NCBI GenBank assembly: GCA_030624695.1
Contig: JAUXJP010000006.1
Span: 1-15,697 of the forward strand
From: Candidatus Dadabacteria bacterium
GTDB lineage: Bacteria; Desulfobacterota_D; UBA1144; Nemesobacterales; JAJCZQ01
Reading direction: 5' to 3'
Length of the DNA: 15,697 nt
The translations under genes were made by a program, and so were the position numbers. The notes under the pieces are model-generated. The model was not told the origin of the DNA. It made no database searches and saw only the letters and a program-made list of their open reading frames with translations. The first letter of the stretch is position 1. Every line of letters begins with the position of its first letter. This document shows, piece after piece, positions 5,242-12,743 of this stretch.

Positions 5242-6531
5242 ATGTCCTATAAAACCAATAAATCCGAAGCACTTTTTACAGAAGCAAGAAAGTATATGGT
5301 CGGCGGTGTTAACAGTCCCGTAAGGTCATTTAGCGCCGTTGAGGGCAGTCCAGTATTTATTTCAAAAGCAAAAGGTTCAAAGCTTATTGATGCGGATGGC
5401 AACAAGTACATTGATTATATAGGTTCCTGGGGGCCGCTAATACTTGGCCACACAGATAAGGATGTGGTAAAAGCAGTGAAAAAAGCATCCTCATCCGGTA
5501 CGAGTTTTGGGGCGCCATGTAAAGATGAAATTACTTTGGCCAAAATGGTTGTAAGCTGCCTTCCCTCGATTGATAAAATACGGATGACCAATTCAGGCAC
5601 AGAAGCCACAATGAGCGCCATTCGTGTAGCAAGGGCATATACAGGGCGGGATTATATAATCAAATTTGAAGGTTGTTACCATGGGCATGCAGATTACCTT
5701 CTTGTGAAAGCTGGTTCAGGAGCAACTACCTTTGGTAATCCAAGCAGTCCGGGAGTGCCAGCTTCGTTTACATCTAAAACTCTTGTAGCAAAATACAACG
5801 ATCTTGATTCTGTTGAAAAGCTGTATAAAAAATACGGTGAAAAAATAGCTGGAATAATTCTAGAGCCAGTTGCTGGGAATATGGGTGTAGTTTTACCCGG
5901 AAAAGGTTTTTTAAGGGGTCTCAGGGCCATTACAAGGAAATATGGATCGCTTCTTATCTTTGATGAGGTAATGACTGGTTTCAGGCTCGGGCTTGGCGGA
6001 GCACAAGGTCTTTTCAGGGTCAGGCCGGATATAACATGTCTTGGAAAAATAATTGGAGGGGGATTGCCTGTGGGAGCTTACGGAGCAAGTAGTAAAATTA
6101 TGAGTATTGTTTCCCCGGAGGGCCCGATGTACCAGGCAGGGACTCTTTCAGGAAACCCAATTGCGATGGCAGCGGGAATAGCAAATATAAAGAAAATAAT
6201 GAAGAAAGGTTTTTATGATAAATTAGGTAATCGGACTGATAAAATGGTTATTGAAATTAACAGGCTGATTTCAAAGTACGGGCTTGATGCAAACGTGACT
6301 TCCATAGGATCAATGTTTACTATTTTCTTTAATAAGGAAAAAGTAACGGATTACCAGACAGCATTAAAATCTGACACTGACAAATTTTCCAGATTTTTTT
6401 CAATATTAATGAAAAACGGGGTAATCTTTCCACCTTCACAGTTCGAATCTGTTTTTGTTTCATCTTCGCATACAAACAGAGATATTGAGAAAACCCTGGA
6501 TGTGATTGATAAGGGATTTAAAACTTTATAA
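5242..6531 (+). CDS. hemL: Glutamate-1-semialdehyde 2,1-aminomutase
   Basis: HemL is a PLP enzyme that turns glutamate-1-semialdehyde into 5-aminolevulinate, the last step of the C5 entry to haem and other tetrapyrroles. The ATG at 5242 gives 429 residues, the usual family length, and starts with the typical N-terminus ending GGVNSPVRSF. The PLP-phosphate segment NSGTEA is at about 118-122, the aspartate motif IFDEVMTGFR at about 239-248, and the Schiff-base lysine is K269 in CLGKIIGGGLPVGAYG. A TTG at 5221 would add seven residues, but it overlaps the putative promoter and lacks an RBS. The gene is directly followed, after 4 nt, by the ATP synthase Fo genes, so it probably heads their operon. 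Confidence 0.97.
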   Translation: MSYKTNKSEALFTEARKYMVGGVNSPVRSFSAVEGSPVFISKAKGSKLIDADGNKYIDYIGSWGPLILGHTDKDVVKAVKKASSSGTSFGAPCKDEITLAKMVVSCLPSIDKIRMTNSGTEATMSAIRVARAYTGRDYIIKFEGCYHGHADYLLVKAGSGATTFGNPSSPGVPASFTSKTLVAKYNDLDSVEKLYKKYGEKIAGIILEPVAGNMGVVLPGKGFLRGLRAITRKYGSLLIFDEVMTGFRLGLGGAQGLFRVRPDITCLGKIIGGGLPVGAYGASSKIMSIVSPEGPMYQAGTLSGNPIAMAAGIANIKKIMKKGFYDKLGNRTDKMVIEINRLISKYGLDANVTSIGSMFTIFFNKEKVTDYQTALKSDTDKFSRFFSILMKNGVIFPPSQFESVFVSSSHTNRDIEKTLDVIDKGFKTL

Positions 6532-6535
6532 AAAA

Positions 6536-6748
6536 ATGCCAAAAAAAAAACAAAAGTGGATGTATTTTCTAGTTGTTGGCAGCAACTTCGGTTTTTCTGT
6601 TGCAGCTGGTCTGCTTTTGGGTAGTTACCTGGACACAAGGTTCGGAAATAAAATACCATATTTTACAATAGTGGGATTATTGGTTGGAGTATTTTCAGGG
6701 ATAGTACTGCTTATAAAGTTATTGAAAATAAAGAATGGAAAAAAATAA
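6536..6748 (+). CDS. atpZ: AtpZ/AtpI-type small ATP synthase-associated membrane protein
   Basis: This 70-residue protein has a basic, lysine-rich start (MPKKKQK) and two hydrophobic helices at about 9-30 and 38-62, joined by GSYLDTRFGNKIP. The GxxLDxxFGxxP turn is characteristic of the small F1Fo-associated protein annotated AtpZ or 'F0F1-ATPase subunit', which sits before atpI in many operons and with AtpI has been linked to c-ring assembly and Mg2+/Ca2+ transport. The ATG lies 4 nt after the hemL stop; a more upstream start within hemL is less likely. A run of ten A residues (6541-6550) covers codons 2-5. The end overlaps atpI by 14 nt. Confidence 0.8.
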   Translation: MPKKKQKWMYFLVVGSNFGFSVAAGLLLGSYLDTRFGNKIPYFTIVGLLVGVFSGIVLLIKLLKIKNGKK

Positions 6749-7115
6749 TATCTCCAAATTTAAAATTTTTGGCGGTACCGAAAAAGTTGCATTAATTGTT
6801 GTTGCGTTACTTTTTGCCGGGAACTATCTTATTAATCAAAAGGAAATAGCTGTAGGTGTAGCTGCCGGGGGGCTGCTGTTTTTAATTGATTTTGTGATAA
6901 TAAAATTTCTTGTAAATTCAATCCTGACAAAGAGATTCACCACTCAATTGACCCTATTTTTATTCGCTATAAAACTGCTGGTTTTGCTCGGAATATTGAT
7001 GACATTATTAATATTTGCAAAATTGAATATTTATGGTTTTATTATAGCCCTAACTGGGATAGTAATTGTAATTATAGGTAGAGGATTAAAAGGAAATAAC
7101 GATGGAACATTTTAG
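6735..7115 (+). CDS. atpI: ATP synthase subunit I (AtpI-like)
   Basis: The 126-residue product has four predicted membrane helices at about 15-33, 38-58, 70-94 and 97-118, and short polar ends. Sequence identity to known AtpI is not obvious by eye, but the size, the four helices and the position between atpZ and atpB fit the AtpI assembly factor, which helps build the c-ring of the rotary motor. The start overlaps atpZ by 14 nt and the end overlaps atpB by 14 nt, which indicates tight translational coupling. No independent Shine-Dalgarno of quality is visible. Confidence 0.7.
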   Translation: MEKNNISKFKIFGGTEKVALIVVALLFAGNYLINQKEIAVGVAAGGLLFLIDFVIIKFLVNSILTKRFTTQLTLFLFAIKLLVLLGILMTLLIFAKLNIYGFIIALTGIVIVIIGRGLKGNNDGTF

Positions 7116-7791
7116 TTGGTTTACATTATTAAATTTAATAGAACATGACCATATGCTGGGAGCAGTGCTGGTATTGCTGATGCTTACAGCAATCGGATTT
7201 GTACTTCGTAGTAAGCTTTCTGCTGAATCTGCTGTCATTCCCGATTCAAATATTTCATTTAGTAATTTTTTTCAGATTATCGGACTAGATTTCCTTTTTG
7301 ATATTTTTGAAAACATTTTCGGATCAAAGGAAAAGGCTAAAAAATATTTCCCCCTTCTTGCCGGGTCTTTCTTTTTCATTCTTTTTTTAAATCTGCTTGG
7401 TGTTGTTCCGGGATTCCTTCCACCCACCGGAACTTTAAATACTACACTTGCATTTGGAATATTAATTTTTGTGCTTTATAACTACTATGGTTTTAAAGAG
7501 CATGGAATAAGTTATTTAAAACAATTTGCCGGCCCTGTATTATTTCTTGCGCCGCTTATGATTATTATAGAAATAATCAGTCATCTTGTAAGGCCTATAT
7601 CGCTTTCCCTCAGGTTGTTTATGAATGTCACGGGGGATCATATGGTTCTTGGGGTGTTTACAAATTTAACACATTTGATAGTACCGGCAATTTTTGTGGG
7701 ATTAGGGATTTTTGTCTCATTTTTACAGGCATTTATATTTACCGTGCTTTCAGCTATATATATTGCACTTGCTGAGGCACATACACATTAA
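7102..7791 (+). CDS. atpB: ATP synthase Fo subunit a
   Basis: Subunit a forms the ion half-channels next to the c-ring. At 229 residues it has five or six hydrophobic helices. The diagnostic segment is in the next-to-last long helix: IEIISHLVRPISLSLRLFMNVTGDH at about 156-180. It holds the essential arginine (R171, equal to E. coli R210) and the Glu/His partners. The N-terminal periplasmic part is short. The last helix reads FLQAFIFTVLSAIYIALAEAHTH. It overlaps atpI and is followed 40 nt later by atpE. Confidence 0.96.
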   Translation: MEHFSWFTLLNLIEHDHMLGAVLVLLMLTAIGFVLRSKLSAESAVIPDSNISFSNFFQIIGLDFLFDIFENIFGSKEKAKKYFPLLAGSFFFILFLNLLGVVPGFLPPTGTLNTTLAFGILIFVLYNYYGFKEHGISYLKQFAGPVLFLAPLMIIIEIISHLVRPISLSLRLFMNVTGDHMVLGVFTNLTHLIVPAIFVGLGIFVSFLQAFIFTVLSAIYIALAEAHTH

Positions 7792-7815
7792 AATATAACA
7801 ATAACATTACCTATT

Positions 7816-7823
7816 TAAGGAGG
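7816..7823 (+). promoter_or_regulatory. Strong ribosome-binding site of atpE
   Basis: TAAGGAGG sits 8 nt before the atpE ATG at 7832. It is much stronger than the sites of atpZ, atpI and atpB, in line with the multiple c subunits needed per complex. Confidence 0.8.
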
Positions 7824-7831
7824 AATCAATA

Positions 7832-8152
7832 ATGAAGTTTTTTTCACTATTGGCATTAGTAGTTGCAGCGACAATCGGAGCATTTGTTCCAGATGCATTT
7901 GCAGCTGGTGAAGGTACAGGAGATCTAGCTAAGCTTGGAATTGGGCTTGGGGCTGGAATTGGTATAGGAATAGCGGCTGGATTTGCCGGTATGGGTCAAG
8001 GACGTGCTACTGCCGCAGCCCTATCGGGTATAGCTAGAAATCCCGGCGCTGCTTCAACAATTCAAACACCGATGATTATTGGTCTTGCCCTAATTGAGTC
8101 TCTTGTAATTTATGCTCTTTTAATTGCATTTTTGCTCTATGGAAAAATCTAA
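7832..8152 (+). CDS. atpE: ATP synthase Fo subunit c, with N-terminal signal-like extension
   Basis: The 106-residue product is longer than the usual 75-90 because of an N-terminal hydrophobic extension ending AFAA at about residue 25, which looks like a signal peptide of the kind seen in some deltaproteobacterial c subunits. The mature part is the standard hairpin: a glycine-rich first helix (GLGAGIGIGIAAG), the cytoplasmic ARNP loop (about 68-71), and a second helix with the ion-binding glutamate E89 in GLALIESLVIY. Gln56 in helix 1 and Ser90 are also found in sodium-type rings, but the Thr after E-S is Leu here, so the coupling ion is open. A terminator follows directly; atpF and F1 genes must lie elsewhere. 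Confidence 0.96.
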   Translation: MKFFSLLALVVAATIGAFVPDAFAAGEGTGDLAKLGIGLGAGIGIGIAAGFAGMGQGRATAAALSGIARNPGAASTIQTPMIIGLALIESLVIYALLIAFLLYGKI

Positions 8153-8159
8153 CTAAGTC

Positions 8160-8188
8160 AGGAGGGAGTGTAAAACTTCCTCCTTTTA
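8160..8188 (+). terminator. Intrinsic terminator after atpE
   Basis: AGGAGGGAGT (8160-8169) pairs with ACTTCCTCCT (8175-8184), one G-U included, around a 5-nt loop, followed by TTTT. It ends the hemL-atp operon. Confidence 0.85.
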
Positions 8189-8190
8189 GT

Positions 8191-8196
8191 TATATT
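8191..8196 (+). promoter_or_regulatory. Possible -10 box of the unknown lipoprotein gene, leaderless geometry
   Basis: TATATT lies 6 nt before the ATG at 8203, right after the atpE terminator. The -35 region is inside the terminator and poor. There is no Shine-Dalgarno. Confidence 0.4.
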
Positions 8197-8202
8197 TCTT
8201 TT

Positions 8203-8640
8203 ATGCGTAGACAATTACATATAAATCTGCTTATATTATTGACTTTTACAGTCTTGTTTAGCGGATGTATAGCAAAAGACCTTGTTGGGAATGATGACCA
8301 AGACAACCCACTTTATTCAGTCAACAAGTTTTATAAATTTCTTCAATGGAAGTATTATGAGAAAGCAGCAACCCTCGTGTATCCCACGGATATTCCAAAG
8401 TTTGACGAAGTTGCTTTCAGGGTAAAAGATGATTTAAATATAACGAGTTATGAATTAAAAGAGCTTGTTATTTTGGACCCCGAAGATGAAGAAATGCCTA
8501 CAACTGTTAGGGTAGTTGTTACCTATTATAAGTTTCCTTCAGTAGCAGTGAAAACCGCTGTAATTACAGATACCTGGATAAAACCGGGTAAAACCTGGCT
8601 TATCAAGTCTGATTTTAATTCTGAAATATTTAATGACTGA
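8203..8640 (+). CDS. Predicted lipoprotein of unknown function
   Basis: I do not recognise this 145-residue protein. It has a basic N-terminus (MRRQ), a hydrophobic stretch and a lipobox (FSGC, Cys22), so it should be lipid-anchored in the envelope. The mature part begins with a short acidic linker. After it comes SVNKFYKFLQWKYYEKAATLV, then strands rich in Val/Thr ending KTWLIKSDF. This helix-then-sheet pattern recalls small NTF2-like or DUF4878-like proteins, but that is only a shape impression. The gene lies alone between the atpE terminator and cca, whose 3' end it overlaps by 11 nt in convergent orientation. Confidence 0.75.
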   Translation: MRRQLHINLLILLTFTVLFSGCIAKDLVGNDDQDNPLYSVNKFYKFLQWKYYEKAATLVYPTDIPKFDEVAFRVKDDLNITSYELKELVILDPEDEEMPTTVRVVVTYYKFPSVAVKTAVITDTWIKPGKTWLIKSDFNSEIFND

Positions 8641-9979
8641 AGTTTTTACTTATAAATTCCAGTGCATCTTCTTTGTTTGAAATATCTCCTTCCAGCTGTT
8701 GTTCTTCTATCTTATCAAGAATTGTTTTAAATAACGGGCCGGGTTTAAAGCCAAGTCCAATTAGGTCGATTCCTGAAACAAGAGGAGGCGGTTTTATCTC
8801 ATCATCTTCCAGATTCTCAAGCCTGTCCTTTAGATACTCATAAATTTCTGTAATCCCGTGGCTTGCCTGGCAATCCGCAAGGTGCATTTCAAGATGCTCC
8901 TCAATGTATGGGGTAGCAAGAAACCTCTTAAGTGTACTCTGCCGCATGTTCCTTACATCCTTAAATTTCAGGTGTTCCCTTATAAGTGATACAATCCTTT
9001 CTATCTGTTTCTTGGAAAATTTTAAATTTCGGCATATTCCCTTTGCCATCCCAGCTCCTACCCTGTCATGGCCATTGAAACGGATCCTGTCCGAGACCTC
9101 AAAAGTAGGCGGCTTGCCAACATCATGTAGAAGGGCGCCCATTGCAAGCTCTAAAGAATATTTTCCGCGTGTATTCTTATAAAGTTTGTCAAGTACCAGG
9201 CAGGTATGAATAAACACATCTCCTTCGGGATGAAACTGCGGTGGCTGCTCTATACCAATCATCGTATGTATATCGGGGAGTATCTCTTTAAGCAGTCCAG
9301 TCTCGTTAAGCAGTTTAAGTCCATTACCGGGATTGTTCTGGGTAATAATTTTTACTATCTCGTCCCTTATTCTTTCATTACTTACGCTACCGATTAACGA
9401 ACAGTTATCACTAATGGAATTAAAGGTATCACCATCCATTTTAAACCCAAATCTTGATGTAAACCTTACCGCCCTTATCATTCTCAGCTTATCTTCGTTA
9501 AATCTCTCAACTGCATTTCCTATGGTCCTGATTAGCCCTTTTTTAAGGTCTTCCTCACCGTTAACATGGTCATGAAGCTCTTCGGCTATCGGGTCATAGA
9601 GCATACCGTTTATAGTAAAGTCTCTTCTTACTACGTCTTCAATTTCGCTAACGGTATAATTTACATTTCCGGGGTGCCTGCCGTCTGTGTAATCACGCTC
9701 CTGCCTGAACGTGGCAACTTCAAACTGCATTTCATCAATGAGTACCAGAATTACACCGAAGCTTTCCCCTATTGGCACATTTCTTTTGAATAGTTTCCGT
9801 ACCTCCCCGGGAAGGGCGCTTGTAGTAATGTCGTATTCCCCGGGTTTAATACCAAGCAGTGCATCCCTTACACATCCTCCTACAAGAAAGGCTTTATGGC
9901 CATTGTCATGGAGGATTTTTATTATTGACCTTGCAGCGTTATAATTGCTGCCTTCAAATTTATCAAATTTTCTGTTCAT
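8630..9979 (-). CDS. cca: CCA-adding tRNA nucleotidyltransferase / poly(A) polymerase family with HD domain
   Basis: The 449-residue protein is a class II nucleotidyltransferase. AFLVGGCVRDALLG at about 30-43 is the nucleotide-binding loop, GEYDITTSALP at about 47-57 is the metal-binding motif, RRDFTINGMLYDP at about 118-130 and NEDKLRMIRAVRF at about 161-173 are the following signatures. HD-domain residues H285-D286 lie in ALLHDVGKPP. It most likely adds or repairs the 3' CCA end of tRNAs; poly(A) polymerase or a partial (CC- or A-adding) activity cannot be excluded by eye. The first carboxylate of the usual DxD is Glu (E48-Y-D50). The ATG at 9979 has no Shine-Dalgarno and a putative promoter close by. 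Its 3' end overlaps the lipoprotein gene. Confidence 0.92.
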   Translation of the reverse strand: MNRKFDKFEGSNYNAARSIIKILHDNGHKAFLVGGCVRDALLGIKPGEYDITTSALPGEVRKLFKRNVPIGESFGVILVLIDEMQFEVATFRQERDYTDGRHPGNVNYTVSEIEDVVRRDFTINGMLYDPIAEELHDHVNGEEDLKKGLIRTIGNAVERFNEDKLRMIRAVRFTSRFGFKMDGDTFNSISDNCSLIGSVSNERIRDEIVKIITQNNPGNGLKLLNETGLLKEILPDIHTMIGIEQPPQFHPEGDVFIHTCLVLDKLYKNTRGKYSLELAMGALLHDVGKPPTFEVSDRIRFNGHDRVGAGMAKGICRNLKFSKKQIERIVSLIREHLKFKDVRNMRQSTLKRFLATPYIEEHLEMHLADCQASHGITEIYEYLKDRLENLEDDEIKPPPLVSGIDLIGLGFKPGPLFKTILDKIEEQQLEGDISNKEDALEFISKNFSH

Positions 9980-9987
9980 TTTGATCT

Positions 9988-10016
9988 ATTAAAACATTAA
10001 AGTTGTAGTATATTAA
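9988..10016 (-). promoter_or_regulatory. Putative promoter of cca, leaderless geometry
   Basis: On the minus strand TTAATA (10016-10011), 17 nt, TTTAAT (9993-9988), each matching four or five consensus positions. The -10 lies 8 nt before the ATG at 9979, and there is no Shine-Dalgarno. Confidence 0.4.
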
Positions 10017-10057
10017 ATGATTCTGAAAAAATTTATAACCTACAATCTGGAGTAATT

Positions 10058-11062
10058 ATGCCTGAAACAAGGTTTTATGACCTATTTGAAAACAAAATAA
10101 AAGAAAATAAATCCAAACTGTTGTTTCAAAAAAGGGACGGATGGAGCTGGAAACAGATTACCTGGCTTGATTTTCAGACAGAAGTAAGAAGTATATCCTC
10201 TTTTCTTATGGATTTTGGTTTTGAGAAAGGGGACAGGGTCTTGATTATATCTTCAAACAGCCTTGAATGCCTTAACGTAGAGCTCTCAGTTTACCTGATG
10301 GGAGGATGTACCATACCTCTCTCAAATGATTTTGATATAAATAACCTTGAATATATTTTAAAGAAAGAAAAGGTTAAATATGTATTCATAGAGAATGAGG
10401 AAGTACTGGCAAAAACAGATAAAAAACTGGAATCTAAAAGAAGTATTAGAAAGATTTTTGTTCTTTCAGACTACAAATCCAAAATTGAAGACAAGGTTGT
10501 CAATTACAAGAGCCTTGTAAAGTTTGGTTTCTTAAAGGCAAAAAAATTAAAAGATGAACTCAAAGAGTTTACCGAAAGTGTTGAACCAGATATGCCGGCT
10601 ATAAGTTTTTATGATTTTAAAGGGGAAGAACCCAAGAATAAAATCCTTACTCAGGAAGTGTTCCTTGAGCTATTACAGCATGCCTATAAGAAGATTAGAT
10701 TCGTTACTTCTGATGACCAGTTATATTCGTACCTTACTTCTTCAAATTCATTTTCAAAACTTGCAAATTTTTTCACTATATTAATTGGCAGTATTGCTGC
10801 AATAGCTGAAAATAAGAAAGACTTTTTTAGAGATGTGCTTGAAGTAATGCCTACTGTGATGTTCCTTACCAAGGAAGGAATGGAAAGGTCTGTGGAGCAC
10901 CTATCAAGGACTAGTGGCTCACATGCGTTAAAGAAATCGTTCGGCGGAAGGCTTAAATATGTAATTACTGATTCAGAGCCTGCCCATAATGTAAAAAATG
11001 CTTTTATTGGATCGGGTATTTCTGTGATAGAACTGCCGGAACTTGCTGTACTGAGTTCCTAA
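10058..11062 (+). CDS. Truncated, motif-less relative of AMP-forming acyl-CoA synthetases
   Basis: The 334 residues align with the N-terminal part of long-chain acyl-CoA synthetases: WSWKQITWLDFQTEVRSIS and FEKGDRVLIISSNS early, then the usual Rossmann-like order up to GGRLKYVITDSEP at about 296-308. The phosphate-binding loop TSGTTGxPKG is replaced: residues 182-198 read ISFYDFKGEEPKNKILT, with only EPK and LT surviving. The GYGLTE motif is replaced by IELPELA near the C-terminus. The rest of the N-terminal domain and the entire C-terminal lid domain are missing. It should not adenylate a substrate. The frame is open throughout with a good GGAG RBS (10049-10052) 5 nt before the ATG, so it may be translated. 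It could be a decaying gene or a non-catalytic paralogue. Its stop overlaps that of xseA. Confidence 0.75.
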   Translation: MPETRFYDLFENKIKENKSKLLFQKRDGWSWKQITWLDFQTEVRSISSFLMDFGFEKGDRVLIISSNSLECLNVELSVYLMGGCTIPLSNDFDINNLEYILKKEKVKYVFIENEEVLAKTDKKLESKRSIRKIFVLSDYKSKIEDKVVNYKSLVKFGFLKAKKLKDELKEFTESVEPDMPAISFYDFKGEEPKNKILTQEVFLELLQHAYKKIRFVTSDDQLYSYLTSSNSFSKLANFFTILIGSIAAIAENKKDFFRDVLEVMPTVMFLTKEGMERSVEHLSRTSGSHALKKSFGGRLKYVITDSEPAHNVKNAFIGSGISVIELPELAVLSS

Positions 11063-12228
11063 ATGTCTGTTTTGTCGACAGTGCATTTTGCCCTGCCTGT
11101 TTCAAACCTTACCTGGATAATATTCCCCTTTTTTAGTTTATCAGCGCTCTTGACTACTTTCTTGCCGGTCTTGTCATATACGATACTGTACCCCCTGCTA
11201 AGTACTTTAAGCGGGCTAAGGCTGTCAAGTTTTCCTGCCAAGATTGAAAGCTCTGAAGAGCCTTTCTCAAGTGTGGAACGTAGCGACCAAACTATCCTAT
11301 CCTGAAGCCGGTCAAGTTCGCTCTGAAGCAGGGCAAACCTGTTTATAAGTGAGTTGTTAACCCTTTGGCCAAAGTTGTTTAACTGTGATATAAGTTCATC
11401 CTTTTCCCTTACTGCTATTTCTGCTGCCATTGACGGGGTTGATGCCCTAACATCGGCCACAAGATCGGCAATGGTAACATCAATTTCATGACCTACGGCA
11501 GAAATTAACGGTACAGGCGACTCACTAATTTTTCTCGCGAGTAATTCTTCATTAAATACCCAAAGATCCTCTACCGAGCCTCCCCCGCGGGCAAGTATTA
11601 TTAAATCAAGATCATCAATACGGTACAGGAGATCAAGTGCCTGTACGATTTCCCCTGGTGCTTCATCTCCCTGGACTCTGGTGGGTGAAATTATGATTTC
11701 TGTGTTTTCAAACCTCCTCCCTATCACTTTTATAATGTCTTTTATTGCAGCCCCTGTGGGAGAAGTTGCGATACCGATTTTTCCCGCAAGAAAAGGGAGG
11801 GGCCGTTTTTTTTCTATTGCAAAAAGCCCCTCGGCCTGCAGCTTTTCTTTTAACTGTTCAAGTGCGACGGACTGTGCACCTTTGCCCTTGGGTTCTATAT
11901 AACGTATGTTTAACTGGTACGTGCCCTGCTTTTCGTAAACATTTACCTGGCCGCAGCATACTACTTCTTTACCATCCTCAGGAACAAACTTAATGTGCTG
12001 ATTTGCCCACTTGAAGCAGACGGCAGATACCTGGCTGTTTTCGTCCTTGATTGTAAAATACCAGTGGCCGCTTGAGTAGTTGCCCCTGAAGTTGGAGACT
12101 TCTCCCTCGAGCCATATATAGTCCTTTCCAAGCTCGTTTTCGATAATACTCTTTATTTTAGAGTTGAGCTGGCTTACTTTGTAGATGTTTCCGCTAATCA
12201 GGTCCCTGAAGGAAGGAAAGTTTTCCAT
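11059..12228 (-). CDS. xseA: Exodeoxyribonuclease VII large subunit
   Basis: XseA is the catalytic subunit of exonuclease VII, which degrades single-stranded DNA in both directions. The 389 residues include an N-terminal OB-fold (IWLEGEVSNFRG, SGHWYFTIKD, at about 38-62) and the conserved central block: IGIATSPTGAAIKDI, LIILARGGGSVEDLWVFNEE, PLISAVGHEIDVTIADLVAD and RASTPSMAAE. A helical coiled region follows and the protein ends with RGYSIVYDKTGKKV. The ATG at 12228, 4 nt after the pentapeptide gene's stop, is preferred to a TTG at 12243 that would overlap that gene. The small subunit xseB is not in the window. Its 3' end meets the acyl-CoA-synthetase-like gene with overlapping stop codons. 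Confidence 0.95.
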   Translation of the reverse strand: MENFPSFRDLISGNIYKVSQLNSKIKSIIENELGKDYIWLEGEVSNFRGNYSSGHWYFTIKDENSQVSAVCFKWANQHIKFVPEDGKEVVCCGQVNVYEKQGTYQLNIRYIEPKGKGAQSVALEQLKEKLQAEGLFAIEKKRPLPFLAGKIGIATSPTGAAIKDIIKVIGRRFENTEIIISPTRVQGDEAPGEIVQALDLLYRIDDLDLIILARGGGSVEDLWVFNEELLARKISESPVPLISAVGHEIDVTIADLVADVRASTPSMAAEIAVREKDELISQLNNFGQRVNNSLINRFALLQSELDRLQDRIVWSLRSTLEKGSSELSILAGKLDSLSPLKVLSRGYSIVYDKTGKKVVKSADKLKKGNIIQVRFETGRAKCTVDKTDI

Positions 12229-12232
12229 ATAA

Positions 12233-12733
12233 TTAGTCTTCAAAAAGATGCGGTGCCGAATTTCTCAGTTCGTCAAGAAGAGACGGGTCAAGCTTGGTAT
12301 TTTTTATTGATTTTACCCTAAGAAGCTGTTCGACTCTTAGCTTGCGTGCATTGGAAAAATTGGCCCCGTCAAGATTTGCCTTGTCCAGGTTAGCAAGTTT
12401 GAGATTGGTATTTTTGAGATTGGCATTGGTCAGATTTGCATTTATTAGATGTGCTCCTTCGAGGTTTGCATCTTCAAGGTTGGCATTTTCAAGATCAGAG
12501 TTTTGAAGATTTGTGCCGTAAAGTGATGCACCAGAAAAATTAGCATCTTTAAGCCTTGAGTCCTTTAAGAATGCGAGTTTGAGATTAGCATTTTCAAGAT
12601 TAACTTTCTCGAGTTCCGATCCGTTTAGGCTTGCCCAGCCAAGATCGGGGTTAACCTCCTTCTCAGTTTCTCTCCAGCTGTTCCAGCTTTCAAGGCCTTC
12701 CTTAATTTTTTTTACGTGGTCTGAATTTGCCAT
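12233..12733 (-). CDS. Pentapeptide-repeat protein
   Basis: This 166-residue protein has a short polar N-terminus (about 1-32, including WNSWRETEKEVNPDLGWASL) and about fourteen A(N/D)LxX repeats from about 33 to 130 (ENANLKLAF, ENANLEDANLEGAHLINANL and so on). These should fold into a right-handed quadrilateral beta-helix. A 35-residue non-repeat tail follows. Some such proteins (Qnr, MfpA) mimic DNA and protect or inhibit gyrase, but many have no known role, and no residues here identify a target. Its position between thyX and xseA hints at DNA metabolism only by association. The ATG is 10 nt after the zinc-ribbon gene's stop, with a weak AGG at about 9 nt. Confidence 0.9.
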   Translation of the reverse strand: MANSDHVKKIKEGLESWNSWRETEKEVNPDLGWASLNGSELEKVNLENANLKLAFLKDSRLKDANFSGASLYGTNLQNSDLENANLEDANLEGAHLINANLTNANLKNTNLKLANLDKANLDGANFSNARKLRVEQLLRVKSIKNTKLDPSLLDELRNSAPHLFED

Positions 12734-12743
12734 ATTATTAAAC

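Noticed and set aside
8904..9944. Several plus-strand ORFs of 60-90 codons opposite cca
   Set aside because: They overlap one another and the conserved cca motifs on the other strand, with no coding signals of their own.
12229..12243. TTG start for xseA overlapping the pentapeptide gene
   Set aside because: The ATG at 12228 is closer to the usual N-terminus and gives a simple 4-nt gap.
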